DNA of 34,082 nt from an uncultured Ruminococcus sp. Lineage in GTDB: Bacteria; Bacillota; Clostridia; Oscillospirales; Acutalibacteraceae. Positions 24,162 to 31,992 of this stretch are shown here, one piece after another (position 1 is the first letter of the stretch; every line of letters begins with the position of its first letter). The position numbers and the translations under genes are program-made. Under the pieces are notes generated by a model. The model worked only from the letters and a program-made list of their open reading frames with translations. It searched no databases and had not been told where the DNA came from. The DNA is taken from the NCBI GenBank assembly GCA_905233145.1, contig CAJODI010000045.1:1-34082 (forward strand). The letters run 5' to 3'.

Positions 24162-26783
24162 TTATACCGATTCTCCGTTGTTTCCGTAGTATGCGTTGAG
24201 ATACATCTGCTTGATTTCCTTCATAAGCGGATATCTTGGGTTCGCGCCGGTGCACTGATCGTCAAACGCCTGCTCAGTCATTTCATCAAGCGAGTCAAGG
24301 AATACCTGCTCGTCAACGCCGTATTCTTTGATAGAATTCTTTATGCCCACTCTCGCCTTGAGGTCGTTGATTGCCTTGATAAGGTTTTCTACGCTTTCCT
24401 TGTCATCCTTGCCGGCAAGACCGAGGAATCTTGCAACCTCGGCGTAACGCGCCATTGTGTGCGGATGATCATACTGTGGGAAGGTACCCATCTTTGCCGG
24501 AACCTCGGCGGAGTTAAAGCGGATCACCTGCTCGATCATGAGCGCGTTGGCAATACCGTGCGCAATATGGTGGAACGCACCGAGCTTGTGCGCCATTGAA
24601 TGGCAAACTCCGAGGAACGCGTTTGCAAACGCCATACCTGCCATTGTTGCCGCATGAGCAACCTTTTCACGAGCAAACGGCTCTTTCATGCCGTTGTCAT
24701 AGCAAGCCGGCAAGTATTTGAAGATCACGTCGAGTGCCTTGAGCGCGAGACCGTCGGTAAAGTCGGTTGCGAGCATTGAAGCATAAGCCTCAAGCGCGTG
24801 AGTAACCGCGTCAATACCCGAAGCAGCCGTAAGACCCTTTGGACCGCTCATCATATTGTCTGCGTCTACGATTGCCATATTCGGCATGAGCTCATAGTCC
24901 GCAAGCGGATATTTTACGCCTGTTTCCTGGTCGGTGATTACCGCAAACGGAGTTACCTCTGAGCCTGTACCGGACGAGGTCGGAACAGCAACAAAATATG
25001 CCTTTTCTCCCATTTTGGGGAAAGTATAGATCCTCTTGCGGATATCGCTGAAACGCATTGCCATATCCATGAAATCTACCTCGGGATGCTCATAAAGTAC
25101 CCACATGATTTTTGCCGCGTCCATAGCGGAACCGCCGCCCAGCGCGATGATAACGTCGGGCTCAAACTTGCGCATAACCTCCGCACCCTTTTGAGCGGAG
25201 AGAAGCGACGGATCCGGCTCAACATCGGCAAAGGTTGTGTGAACAATGCCCATTTCGTCGAGCTTATCGGAAATCGGCTTGGAATAGCCGTTTTTATAAA
25301 GGAAGGAATCTGTTACAATAAAGGCTCTCTTTTTGCCCATAACGTCCTTAAGCTCCTGAAGAGCAACAGGCATACAGCCTTTTTTGATATAAACCTTTTC
25401 AGGTGCTCTGAACCAAAGCATATTCTCTCTCCTTTCGGCAACGCTCTTTATATTAAGAAGGTGCTTTACTCCAACGTTTTCACTTACCGAGTTGCCGCCC
25501 CATGAGCCGCAGCCAAGCGTAAGCGAAGGAGTTAGCTTAAAGTTATAGAGGTCGCCGATTCCGCCCTGAGACGACGGTGTGTTCACGAGAATACGGCAGG
25601 TTTTCATTCTCGCGGCAAAAACATCAATTTGGTCTTTGCAGTTGATCGCGTCAATATAAATTGACGAGGTGTGACCGTAGCCGCCGTCGGCAATAAGCTG
25701 TTCAGCCTTGCCGAGCGCGTCCTCAAAGCTTTCCGCCTTGTACATTGCAAGCACCGGAGAAAGCTTTTCGTGAGCGAATTCCTCGCTGATATCAACCGAC
25801 TCTACTTCGCCGATAAGAATTTTGGTATCCTCGGGAACCTTAACCCCGGCAAGAGCAGCGATTGTTACGGGACGCTGACCAACGATCTTGGCGTTGAGCG
25901 CGCCGTTGATGATGATTGTTTTTCTGACCTTCTCGGTCTCCTCGTCGTTAAGGAAGTAGCAGCCGCGTGCCTTGAATTCCTTTTTGACCTTGGCATAAAC
26001 CTTTTTTTCTACGATAACGCTTTGCTCAGACGCGCAAATCATACCGTTGTCAAAGGTTTTTGAATGTATGATCGAGTTTACAGCAAGAATAATATCTGCT
26101 GTTTCAGTGATTATTGCCGGCGTGTTGCCTGCGCCTACGCCGAGCGCGGGCTTGCCGCTTGAATACGCCGCCTTTACCATTCCGGGACCGCCTGTCGCGA
26201 GAATACAGTCCGCCTCTTGCATGAGCATATTTGTAAGCTCAAGCGAGGGCACGTCAATCCAGCGGATAATACCCTCGGGCGCGCCTGCCTTTACAGCAGC
26301 CTCAAGAACAACCTTTGCTGCCTCAATCGTGCTCTTTTTGGCGCGGGGATGTGGGCTTATAATAATTCCGTTGCGGGTTTTAAGACAAAGAAGTGCCTTA
26401 AAAATCGCAGTAGAGGTTGGGTTCGTTGTTGGGATAACCGCAGCGATAACGCCGATAGGCTCGGCGATTTTTTTGATTCCAAAGACCTTGTCCTCTTCGA
26501 TAACGCCGCAGGTTTTTACGTTCTTGTATTTGTTGTAGATATACTCCGAGGCAAAGTGATTTTTGATTACCTTGTCCTCCGCAACGCCCATGCCTGTTTC
26601 TTCAACAGCCATCTTGGCAAGCGGAAGGCGCGCCTGGTTAGCCGCTGTTGCCGCCGCAAGAAAAATTTTGTCAACCTGTTCCTGGGTATAGGTCGAAAAT
26701 ATCTTTTGAGCCTCTCTCACCTCGGCGAGAGCAAGTTCAAAGCTTTCTGCGTTTTCAACAATAGGATACTCTTTATTGCTCAT
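24162..26783 (-). CDS. adhE: Bifunctional acetaldehyde-CoA/alcohol dehydrogenase
   Basis: AdhE reduces acetyl-CoA to acetaldehyde and then ethanol, recycling NADH in fermentation. The 873-residue protein has the aldehyde dehydrogenase half with NGMICASEQS (Cys250), a linker near 450, and an iron-dependent alcohol dehydrogenase half with IIALGGGSAMDAAK, the metal-site motifs GIDAVTHALEAY and CHSMAHKLGAFHHIAHGIAN. The length is typical, and such proteins form spirosome filaments. AAGAGG precedes the ATG. A stable hairpin lies in the leader; I see no clear Rex operator. Confidence 0.96.
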   Translation of the reverse strand: MSNKEYPIVENAESFELALAEVREAQKIFSTYTQEQVDKIFLAAATAANQARLPLAKMAVEETGMGVAEDKVIKNHFASEYIYNKYKNVKTCGVIEEDKVFGIKKIAEPIGVIAAVIPTTNPTSTAIFKALLCLKTRNGIIISPHPRAKKSTIEAAKVVLEAAVKAGAPEGIIRWIDVPSLELTNMLMQEADCILATGGPGMVKAAYSSGKPALGVGAGNTPAIITETADIILAVNSIIHSKTFDNGMICASEQSVIVEKKVYAKVKKEFKARGCYFLNDEETEKVRKTIIINGALNAKIVGQRPVTIAALAGVKVPEDTKILIGEVESVDISEEFAHEKLSPVLAMYKAESFEDALGKAEQLIADGGYGHTSSIYIDAINCKDQIDVFAARMKTCRILVNTPSSQGGIGDLYNFKLTPSLTLGCGSWGGNSVSENVGVKHLLNIKSVAERRENMLWFRAPEKVYIKKGCMPVALQELKDVMGKKRAFIVTDSFLYKNGYSKPISDKLDEMGIVHTTFADVEPDPSLLSAQKGAEVMRKFEPDVIIALGGGSAMDAAKIMWVLYEHPEVDFMDMAMRFSDIRKRIYTFPKMGEKAYFVAVPTSSGTGSEVTPFAVITDQETGVKYPLADYELMPNMAIVDADNMMSGPKGLTAASGIDAVTHALEAYASMLATDFTDGLALKALDVIFKYLPACYDNGMKEPFAREKVAHAATMAGMAFANAFLGVCHSMAHKLGAFHHIAHGIANALMIEQVIRFNSAEVPAKMGTFPQYDHPHTMARYAEVARFLGLAGKDDKESVENLIKAINDLKARVGIKNSIKEYGVDEQVFLDSLDEMTEQAFDDQCTGANPRYPLMKEIKQMYLNAYYGNNGESV

Positions 26784-26820
26784 AGTTCTACCTCTTATCC
26801 ATTTATCCGTACCTTTCGTA

Positions 26821-26848
26821 CAAGTCCGCAGTATCTTCCGCGGACTTG
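26821..26848 (-). other. Hairpin in the adhE leader
   Basis: CAAGTCCGC (26821-26829) pairs perfectly with GCGGACTTG (26840-26848) across a 10-base loop, 38-65 bases before the adhE start codon. No T-run follows on the minus strand, so it is not a terminator; it may stabilise the mRNA or be a protein target. TATAAT at 26898-26893 (minus) is a possible -10 box upstream. Confidence 0.45.
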
Positions 26849-26919
26849 CCGAAAAAGGTTTTGATGTGATTTTGCTTTTTATTTTCTAAAATATTATATA
26901 TTAAGATATATTAAGCTTA

Positions 26920-27066
26920 AGGCAATACCGCATAATTCAGGTGTGCGGATTGCGCAGTAAGATTTTTCGGCAGAGTGTACAAATAATCAGTGCGCATACT
27001 GACGTATGGGTGCTGACGAAACAATATTCAAGCAAGGCGTGCGCCGTGAATTGTGCGGTGTTGCCT
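26920..27066 (+). repeat. Dispersed MITE-like repeat, full copy C
   Basis: This 147 bp copy has ends AGGCAATACCGCATAATTC and GAATTGTGCGGTGTTGCCT. Its right end shares a base with the TAA stop codon of the leucine-rich-repeat gene, exactly as copy A does for the BofC-like gene. The flanking dinucleotides are TA on both sides. It separates that gene from adhE, both leftward. Confidence 0.88.
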
Positions 27067-27791
27067 TAAACTTCTTCAAAGTCAAAGTCGTGCTGCTTTG
27101 CGTAATTGATGCCGTAAGAGCCTGTCGGAGCGATAATCTTGATCTTGTTGGGGCAGGCGTTAAACGCGTTGTCGGCAATATTTGTCACCGAACCGGCAAG
27201 CTTAACCTCTTTAAGATTCTGGCACTCCGAGAAAGTAAACTGATCAATTGAAGTAAAGGTTTTGCTGTCCGGAATCGTTACGCTTGAAATACCTGTGCCG
27301 GTAAAAGCATAAACGCCAACGCTCTCGATTGTTTCTGGAAGCTCAATTGATTCAAGTGCAGGGCAGTTAAAGAATGCGTCCGCGCCGATTTTCTTAACAT
27401 TTTTTGACATCTTTACGGTTTTCAGATCCTGGTTGCTTGCAAAGCAATAGTCCTGGATCTCTGTAACCGTGTCCGGAATTTCAATGCTCTTGAGCTTTTT
27501 CTGCTGAAAAACGCTGTTTCCGATAACCGTTACGGTGTAATTGTTAAAGGTTTCCGGAATCTTTATATCCTGAGAATCGCCGTCGTATCTTGTTATCATC
27601 AGCTCATTATTGCTGAGTATAAAGTAGCCGAACTGGTCATCCTTGAGATCCGGCTCGGTTGTCGGAACCTCATAACCCGGCTGAACCTTTTTGTTTGATT
27701 TTGAATTATCCGAGCAGCCGCAGCCAGCAAAAGCAAACGCTGTTGTTGCGCAGAGTGCGCACGCAAGGAGTGCGCAAAAAAATTTCTTCAT
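27066..27791 (-). CDS. BspA-type leucine-rich-repeat lipoprotein
   Basis: The 241-residue protein begins MKKFFCALLACALCATTAFA with the lipobox FAGC at about residue 24, so it is exported and lipid-anchored. After a polar linker come BspA/LRR_5 repeats of about 23 residues: IPETFNNYTVTVIGNSVFQQ, then KSIEIPDTVTEIQDYCFASN, KTVKMSKNVKKIGADAFFNC and ESIELPETIESVGVYAFTGT. The C-terminus APTGSYGINYAKQHDFDFEEV is a common ending of such proteins. The ATG at 27791 follows AAAGGATCC. Its ligand is unknown; such proteins often mediate adhesion. Confidence 0.88.
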   Translation of the reverse strand: MKKFFCALLACALCATTAFAFAGCGCSDNSKSNKKVQPGYEVPTTEPDLKDDQFGYFILSNNELMITRYDGDSQDIKIPETFNNYTVTVIGNSVFQQKKLKSIEIPDTVTEIQDYCFASNQDLKTVKMSKNVKKIGADAFFNCPALESIELPETIESVGVYAFTGTGISSVTIPDSKTFTSIDQFTFSECQNLKEVKLAGSVTNIADNAFNACPNKIKIIAPTGSYGINYAKQHDFDFEEV

Positions 27792-28183
27792 TCTTTTGGA
27801 TCCTTTCAAAAATGTTTTTGTCGATGAGCTCTTTCGACACATACTATTTTATCATTGTTGTTAAAAGCTTGTCAATGGTTTTTGTGCATTTAATTTCTTT
27901 TATCGGGTTTCATAATATTTATCTGAAACGCCAAACAAGATTAAGCAAAACTTACAAAACTATGTTTTATCAGACTGCCTTAATCATTTAATCTCCGGTA
28001 TATCCCTTTTTAAATGTCAGTTTCATTTTGTCCTTAGTTTATCTAATACCAGTCTCAGATAAACAACTGTATGATTTTGTAATAATTTGTAAATATTTTC
28101 CAAGTTATTATTCTATAAAAGAACTAAGCCTTTAAAACGCCCTTAAAAACACCTCAAAAATGAGAATTTTTGAAAAATAGGGG
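27792..28183. other. AT-rich spacer without a gene, one hairpin
   Basis: I see no coding frame with a ribosome binding site. A perfect 8 bp inverted repeat GTTTATCT/AGATAAAC (28037-28044 and 28057-28064) encloses AATACCAGTCTC; the right half, TAATACCAGTCTCAGATAAA, resembles the end of the repeat at 30093-30225 (TACTAATCTCAGATAAAAA) and may be a remnant of it. Confidence 0.45.
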
Positions 28184-28212
28184 TTGATTTTTAAAAACAA
28201 AGATGATATAAT
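28184..28212 (+). promoter_or_regulatory. Promoter of the NlpC/P60 gene
   Basis: TTGATT (28184-28189), 17 bp and an extended -10 TGATATAAT (28204-28212) predict a start near 28219. This leaves a leader of about 177 nt before the start codon at 28396. Confidence 0.7.
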
Positions 28213-28218
28213 TGTTAC

Positions 28219-28380
28219 AAATTTGTTATCAAACAGTTTCGTGCTTCACAGCTTTGAACCGAATTCTGTTTGATGATAGTGCAAGCTCCGGCCACTTTTG
28301 CACAAAAGCACCCAGGTCGGGCAACACAAATGTATAATAAATGTTTTGGATAACAACACTAACGTTTATTATACCATACT
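28219..28380 (+). ncRNA. Structured 5' leader with predicted H-type pseudoknot
   Basis: Three elements follow one another. P1 pairs ATCAAACAG (28228-28236) with CTGTTTGAT (28266-28274), extended by TTCG/CGAA. P2 pairs GTGCAA (28279-28284) with TTGCAC (28298-28303), and its loop word CCGGCC (28288-28293) can pair with GGTCGG (28315-28320), giving an H-type pseudoknot. P3 is a 14 bp AT-rich hairpin (28332-28345 with 28361-28374, one G-U pair) ending 8 nt before the Shine-Dalgarno site. It does not match the ydaO, c-di-GMP-I, TPP, cobalamin or M-box consensus patterns I can recall. Confidence 0.5.
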
Positions 28381-28395
28381 TTGGAGGTAATAACA

Positions 28396-29964
28396 ATGCA
28401 GAGGTTTAAAAAGCTCACTGCAATGATTCTCAGCGTTCTGACTGTTTCGGGCACAGGCGTGTTTGGGGCTGTAACCCAGGCAAGCGCGTCGGGAACAGGC
28501 GCGGGACTCGCGGAGTGGGCGCTCAACGCTTATTACAGCAACTGGGAGTACGTCTATGGCGGTTCAACTCCGGGCACTGTCGATTGTTCGGGTCTTATCT
28601 GGACCTACTGCGGCGGCGAAAGAGTGGACATGCTTGGTGCTTCCACAGAATCCGGCTCGGTTGACGCGGGTATTCCGAGAGTTCACGGTCTCGGACTTTG
28701 GAGACCCGGTCACGTCGGCGTTTATATCGGCGACGGCATGGAGGTTGACGCAAGAGGCGACGAGTACGATATGTGCTACGAAAGTCTTTCATCCTCATAT
28801 ATGGGCTGGAACTGCTGGTTTAAGCATTCGGCTGTTTCCTATGTAACCGAAGGCTGGGAGCAGTTTAACGGAGACTATTTCTATTATGAAAACGGCGAGT
28901 ACATTGTAGACACATCGAGAACCATCGACGGAACTACCTATTACTTTGACTCAAAGGGACGTTCAAGCACAACCCCCTCCGACATGTCGTCAACATCGTC
29001 GGACAGCAAGCAGGAAGAAAGCTATTCTTCAGAAGATTCGGAGCCCGAAGAAGCTCCGACATCCAAGCCTTATGAGGTTTACAAAAACGGCTCATCAGGT
29101 GAGGAAGTAAAGAACATTCAAAACCGCCTTGCAGAGCTTGGCTACTACAAGGGTGAGATCAGCGGCGAGTTTGACGACGCAACAGAGGCTGCTTACAGAC
29201 AATTCCAGATGGCGGCAGGACTTCTTGTTGACGGAATCGCAGGCTCAGACAGAGAGGTTCTCTATTCCGGCGAGGCTCCTTACTACATAGAGGAAGAAAC
29301 CACCACAGAGCCGGTAACAGCTGAGGAAACAACCGTTCCCGAAGAAACCGAACCGACAGTCGAAGGCATTGCAAAGCTCGGCGACGAAAACGATACAGTA
29401 AAGTCGATTCAGGAGCAGCTTGCGAAGCTGGGTTACTTTGATATCGAGATTTCGGGCACATTCGGCGAATACACAGAGCAGGCTGTCAAAAACTTCCAGC
29501 TTGCCAACGGACTCTTGGTAACAGGTATTGTTGATGAAGAGACCTACAACGCTCTCTTTGCTCAGACAGCAGAAACCAATCCTAATGCCGAACCCGAAGC
29601 AGAGGAAGAAGCTGTTGTTGACATTCAGTCAGGTCCTTCACAGCTTCCGGCTTCGGTAACAGCATCCGATTTGATTCTTTCAAATGAAACCAATCAGGGT
29701 TACTCGGACACCGCAACAGCAGTTGTAAGAAAGACAAACATGGTGACCGAAAAAGCACTTTCAAATTCATCTTCCGTAATCCCCTCTGTTGCTACGGCAA
29801 AGGTTAAGAGATCGGCAAATATTTGGATTTGGTTTGTGCTGGTTGCAGTTATTCTTTGCGCGCTTTCTATTGTATTCTTTGTTCGCGACAAAAAGACAAC
29901 CCGCTATGAAAGATACAAAAAGAAAAAACACGCAGCAACCTCAAATCTTAATACAAGATGGTAA
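28396..29964 (+). CDS. Secreted NlpC/P60 peptidoglycan hydrolase with two PG-binding domains
   Basis: The 522-residue protein has a signal peptide (1-32), an NlpC/P60 peptidase domain with Cys64 (TVDCSGLIWTYC) and His106 (RPGHVGVYIGDG), a Trp/Tyr-rich segment like a glucan/choline-binding repeat (152-188), an acidic Ser/Glu linker, two PG_binding_1 domains (about 233-290 and 328-389), a Thr/Glu-rich spacer and a C-terminal membrane helix (475-496) with a Lys/Arg-rich tail. It probably cleaves stem peptides while held between wall and membrane. GGAGG is 8 nt before the ATG at 28396; a TTG at 28381 would overlap that site. Confidence 0.88.
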   Translation: MQRFKKLTAMILSVLTVSGTGVFGAVTQASASGTGAGLAEWALNAYYSNWEYVYGGSTPGTVDCSGLIWTYCGGERVDMLGASTESGSVDAGIPRVHGLGLWRPGHVGVYIGDGMEVDARGDEYDMCYESLSSSYMGWNCWFKHSAVSYVTEGWEQFNGDYFYYENGEYIVDTSRTIDGTTYYFDSKGRSSTTPSDMSSTSSDSKQEESYSSEDSEPEEAPTSKPYEVYKNGSSGEEVKNIQNRLAELGYYKGEISGEFDDATEAAYRQFQMAAGLLVDGIAGSDREVLYSGEAPYYIEEETTTEPVTAEETTVPEETEPTVEGIAKLGDENDTVKSIQEQLAKLGYFDIEISGTFGEYTEQAVKNFQLANGLLVTGIVDEETYNALFAQTAETNPNAEPEAEEEAVVDIQSGPSQLPASVTASDLILSNETNQGYSDTATAVVRKTNMVTEKALSNSSSVIPSVATAKVKRSANIWIWFVLVAVILCALSIVFFVRDKKTTRYERYKKKKHAATSNLNTRW

Positions 29965-30008
29965 TTAGAGCCTTTCTAATCACATATTCTTTAGTAAAGT
30001 TTAGCTTT

Positions 30009-30045
30009 AAAGCCCAACCGTTTACAAAAACGGCTGGGCTTTTTG
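30009..30045 (+). terminator. Terminator of the NlpC/P60 gene
   Basis: AAAGCCCAACCGTTT (30009-30023) pairs with AAACGGCTGGGCTTT (30028-30042), one A-C mismatch, followed by TT. It lies about 45 bp after the stop codon. Confidence 0.85.
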
Positions 30046-30089
30046 CAATGCTGTAAATTATTATATACAAAACAAATATAAAAGAGTAG

Positions 30090-30228
30090 TAATACTAAAC
30101 TCAAATAAAAAATAGACAATCTTTGCGGTCTATTTTCCGCAATACTTCGTTGTCGTCCTTGCAAGGCGACAGCCTTGCGGCGTCCTTCTCGCAAATCTTT
30201 GTCCACTTTTTATCTGAGATTAGTATAA
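30090..30228. repeat. Second MITE-like inverted-repeat element
   Basis: The ends read TACTAAACTCAAATAAAAAA (30093 on) and, on the other strand, TACTAATCTCAGATAAAAAG, matching over 27 bp with 5 mismatches. Total length is about 133 bp. Inside are nested palindromes (GCGGTCTATTTTCCGC and CCTTGCAAGGCGACAGCCTT+GCGG). It lies between two convergent terminators and has no gene. This accounts for most of the 29965-30257 spacer. Confidence 0.65.
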
Positions 30229-30233
30229 AAAAT

Positions 30234-30252
30234 GCCGGGCTTTATGCCCGGC
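30234..30252 (-). terminator. Terminator of the leftward kinase/peptidase/nucleotidyltransferase cassette
   Basis: GCCGGGC and GCCCGGC pair around TTTAT; on the minus strand the stem is followed by ATTTTTT. It begins 6 bp after the stop codon of the nucleotidyltransferase gene. Confidence 0.85.
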
Positions 30253-30257
30253 TAAAT

Positions 30258-31418
30258 TTACATCTTTTTTACTAGGTTGATTTCGTTGATAAGGTTTTTT
30301 CTTCTTTTGGTTATGATATCAAAGCCTCTTACAAAAACCAGAAACGGTCTGGCTGCCTTGTGCTTGTAGAAAAACGGATAAGTCTTTCTGTAAAGCTCAG
30401 CCGGCGGAAACAGTCTGTACATGGCGTATTTCAGCTTTGAACCGTTTTGTTCGTCACCCGAAATCTTTTTGAAATTGTTTTCAATATATATATCGCTCGT
30501 GCCGTAAACACCTGATACGATCATCTTGTCAAGAAGATCGGCTTCATCTTGGGTAAGCTTTACCTGTCCGTTGAGCGCGTTGCCGGAAAACAGCTTGAGT
30601 GAAAGCTTTCTCATAACCTGCTCTTCCTCATAAATACCGAGCTTTTTGAACTCGTTTTCAACGTACGCGATGTCAATTTTGCTTTTTGTGACGCAGGCAT
30701 ACAAATCAACAAGTGTGCGCAGTCCCGTGCCGCTGTAGCGAATATGCTTTACCGCATGAACCACAAAATACACATAGAAATCATTATTGTTAAAGCGATA
30801 TTCGTATTCCCTGCCCTTAACCTTTTCGAGCTTGTCCTGCTTTACATTTTTGTAGTAGTCGTACCATACCTTGTCATGCTTGTCGTCAACAAGGATTCTG
30901 TGCATTTCAAAGTTATAAACAGGCTGCTTGAAATAAACGTCGTGATCCTTTCCGCCGAAATCCTCGGTTTTATAACCGTTAGCGTTCATCAAATCTCTGA
31001 CAAGCTCCGCCTTTTCCCCGTCAAAAAGCACGTCAACATCCGAGGAACGCCTTAGCAAAGGATTGGGGTAATAACTGCTGACAATATAGCCCTTAAGCGG
31101 CATGTGCCAGATTTTGTTATTCTCCAAAAGCGCGAGAACTTTTAGGCGTTCTGCACCAAAAAGCATATTTGTGCGTATCGTTTGGTTTTTCTTTTCTTCC
31201 CAGTCAAGAGTCTGTTCCTTTGTAAACAGCGAGCGGTCGTTAAGCGTGTTGCCGAGAGCCTCGGCAACAACAGCGGTAAGGCTGTGCGCCTCTGCCTGTT
31301 CCATAAGGTCGTCGGAGTCAAGCCCGCTGAGCATTTTGGGGTCGGCTGTCTTTCCGTTCATGGCGCAACAAACCAGATACAAAATAATGCTGTAGGTTTT
31401 TGATGAAATGTTCAACAT
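30258..31418 (-). CDS. NTP_transf_5 nucleotidyltransferase-family protein
   Basis: The 386-residue protein has the core of the uncharacterised nucleotidyltransferase family (NTP_transf_5): a helical N-terminus, HMPLKGYIVSSYYPNPLLRR, then SSDVDVLFD with the paired acidic residues Asp127 and Asp129, and the later motifs FEMHRILV and VVHAVKHIRYSGTGLRTLVD. Members occur in lasso-peptide clusters such as paeninodin and in surface-polymer loci. It is the last gene of a leftward cassette with an HprK-like kinase and an S26 peptidase. The substrate is unknown; it could add a nucleotide or sugar-phosphate group to a peptide or polymer. Confidence 0.75.
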   Translation of the reverse strand: MLNISSKTYSIILYLVCCAMNGKTADPKMLSGLDSDDLMEQAEAHSLTAVVAEALGNTLNDRSLFTKEQTLDWEEKKNQTIRTNMLFGAERLKVLALLENNKIWHMPLKGYIVSSYYPNPLLRRSSDVDVLFDGEKAELVRDLMNANGYKTEDFGGKDHDVYFKQPVYNFEMHRILVDDKHDKVWYDYYKNVKQDKLEKVKGREYEYRFNNNDFYVYFVVHAVKHIRYSGTGLRTLVDLYACVTKSKIDIAYVENEFKKLGIYEEEQVMRKLSLKLFSGNALNGQVKLTQDEADLLDKMIVSGVYGTSDIYIENNFKKISGDEQNGSKLKYAMYRLFPPAELYRKTYPFFYKHKAARPFLVFVRGFDIITKRRKNLINEINLVKKM

Positions 31419-31477
31419 ACTGTTTTATCCCTCAGATTGTTTTCAAATGTCTGCTTTTGGCAGGGTCAAAGTCAGGC

Positions 31478-31522
31478 ATGCCGCAGAAGCTGCGGCATAA
31501 GGCTGAATTTTCGGTATTGCCT
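31478..31522. repeat. Intercistronic hairpin and repeat-end fragment
   Basis: ATGCCGCAG (31478-31486) and CTGCGGCAT (31490-31498) form a 9 bp hairpin with a 3-base loop. Next to it TTTTCGGTATTGCCT (31508-31522) matches the AATACC end of the dispersed repeat and lies directly after the stop codon of the S26 peptidase gene as read on the minus strand. The spacer to the nucleotidyltransferase gene is 104 bp, with no T-run on the minus strand. Confidence 0.45.
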
Positions 31523-31987
31523 TTACTTTCCGCTGAGCTTGTTTATAAGCTTGTGAATCGGAATCCAGATGTATTTTTTTACAAATATCCTCACAGGCGT
31601 CAAAAACATCCAGACTTTGACATACATAACATAGCCCTTGTCTGTTACGCTGTATCTCTTGCCCTTGTGTACAAATTCGGTCATAACAGCTATAACCCGG
31701 TCCTCCTTGATGTCTAACTCCTTGACCAAAAGGTTATCGCCGAGAAAATCATAGCTGTCTTCCCTAACTTTTACAATTCTGTGCATAATGTATTTGTGAT
31801 CGGGATTAACATACAAAGCTACATCATATTTTTGGCATCTTGTGTTTTTATCCTTTTTTTTGAGGATTACAATATCTCTGCCCTGCTTTATAAGCGGCAG
31901 CATACTTACCCCTTGGTTGGCATAGGTAAGCTCGCCGTAGGTGTCGAGATATTCTTCAAAGCTCATTTTGTTAGCTGTAGGATCCAT
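31523..31987 (-). CDS. S26 signal-peptidase-like protease
   Basis: The 154-residue protein has the signal peptidase I Ser motif QGVSMLPLI (Ser28 from this start), VALYVNPDHKYIMHRIVKV where His69 takes the place of the usual catalytic Lys as in SipW/ER-type enzymes, and FLGDNLLVKE (the GDN box). There is no N-terminal membrane helix; a hydrophobic patch VMYVKVWMFLTPVRIFVKKY near the C-terminus may bind the membrane. The ATG at 31987 is 5 bp after the kinase stop; a TTG at 31996 would overlap it. It may process the product modified by its neighbours. Confidence 0.72.
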   Translation of the reverse strand: MDPTANKMSFEEYLDTYGELTYANQGVSMLPLIKQGRDIVILKKKDKNTRCQKYDVALYVNPDHKYIMHRIVKVREDSYDFLGDNLLVKELDIKEDRVIAVMTEFVHKGKRYSVTDKGYVMYVKVWMFLTPVRIFVKKYIWIPIHKLINKLSGK

Positions 31988-31992
31988 AGTTA

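Noticed and set aside
28219..28380. c-di-AMP (ydaO) or c-di-GMP riboswitch before the NlpC/P60 gene
   Set aside because: AGCTCCGGCC looks like part of the c-di-GMP-I core, but the rest of that core and all ydaO landmarks are missing.
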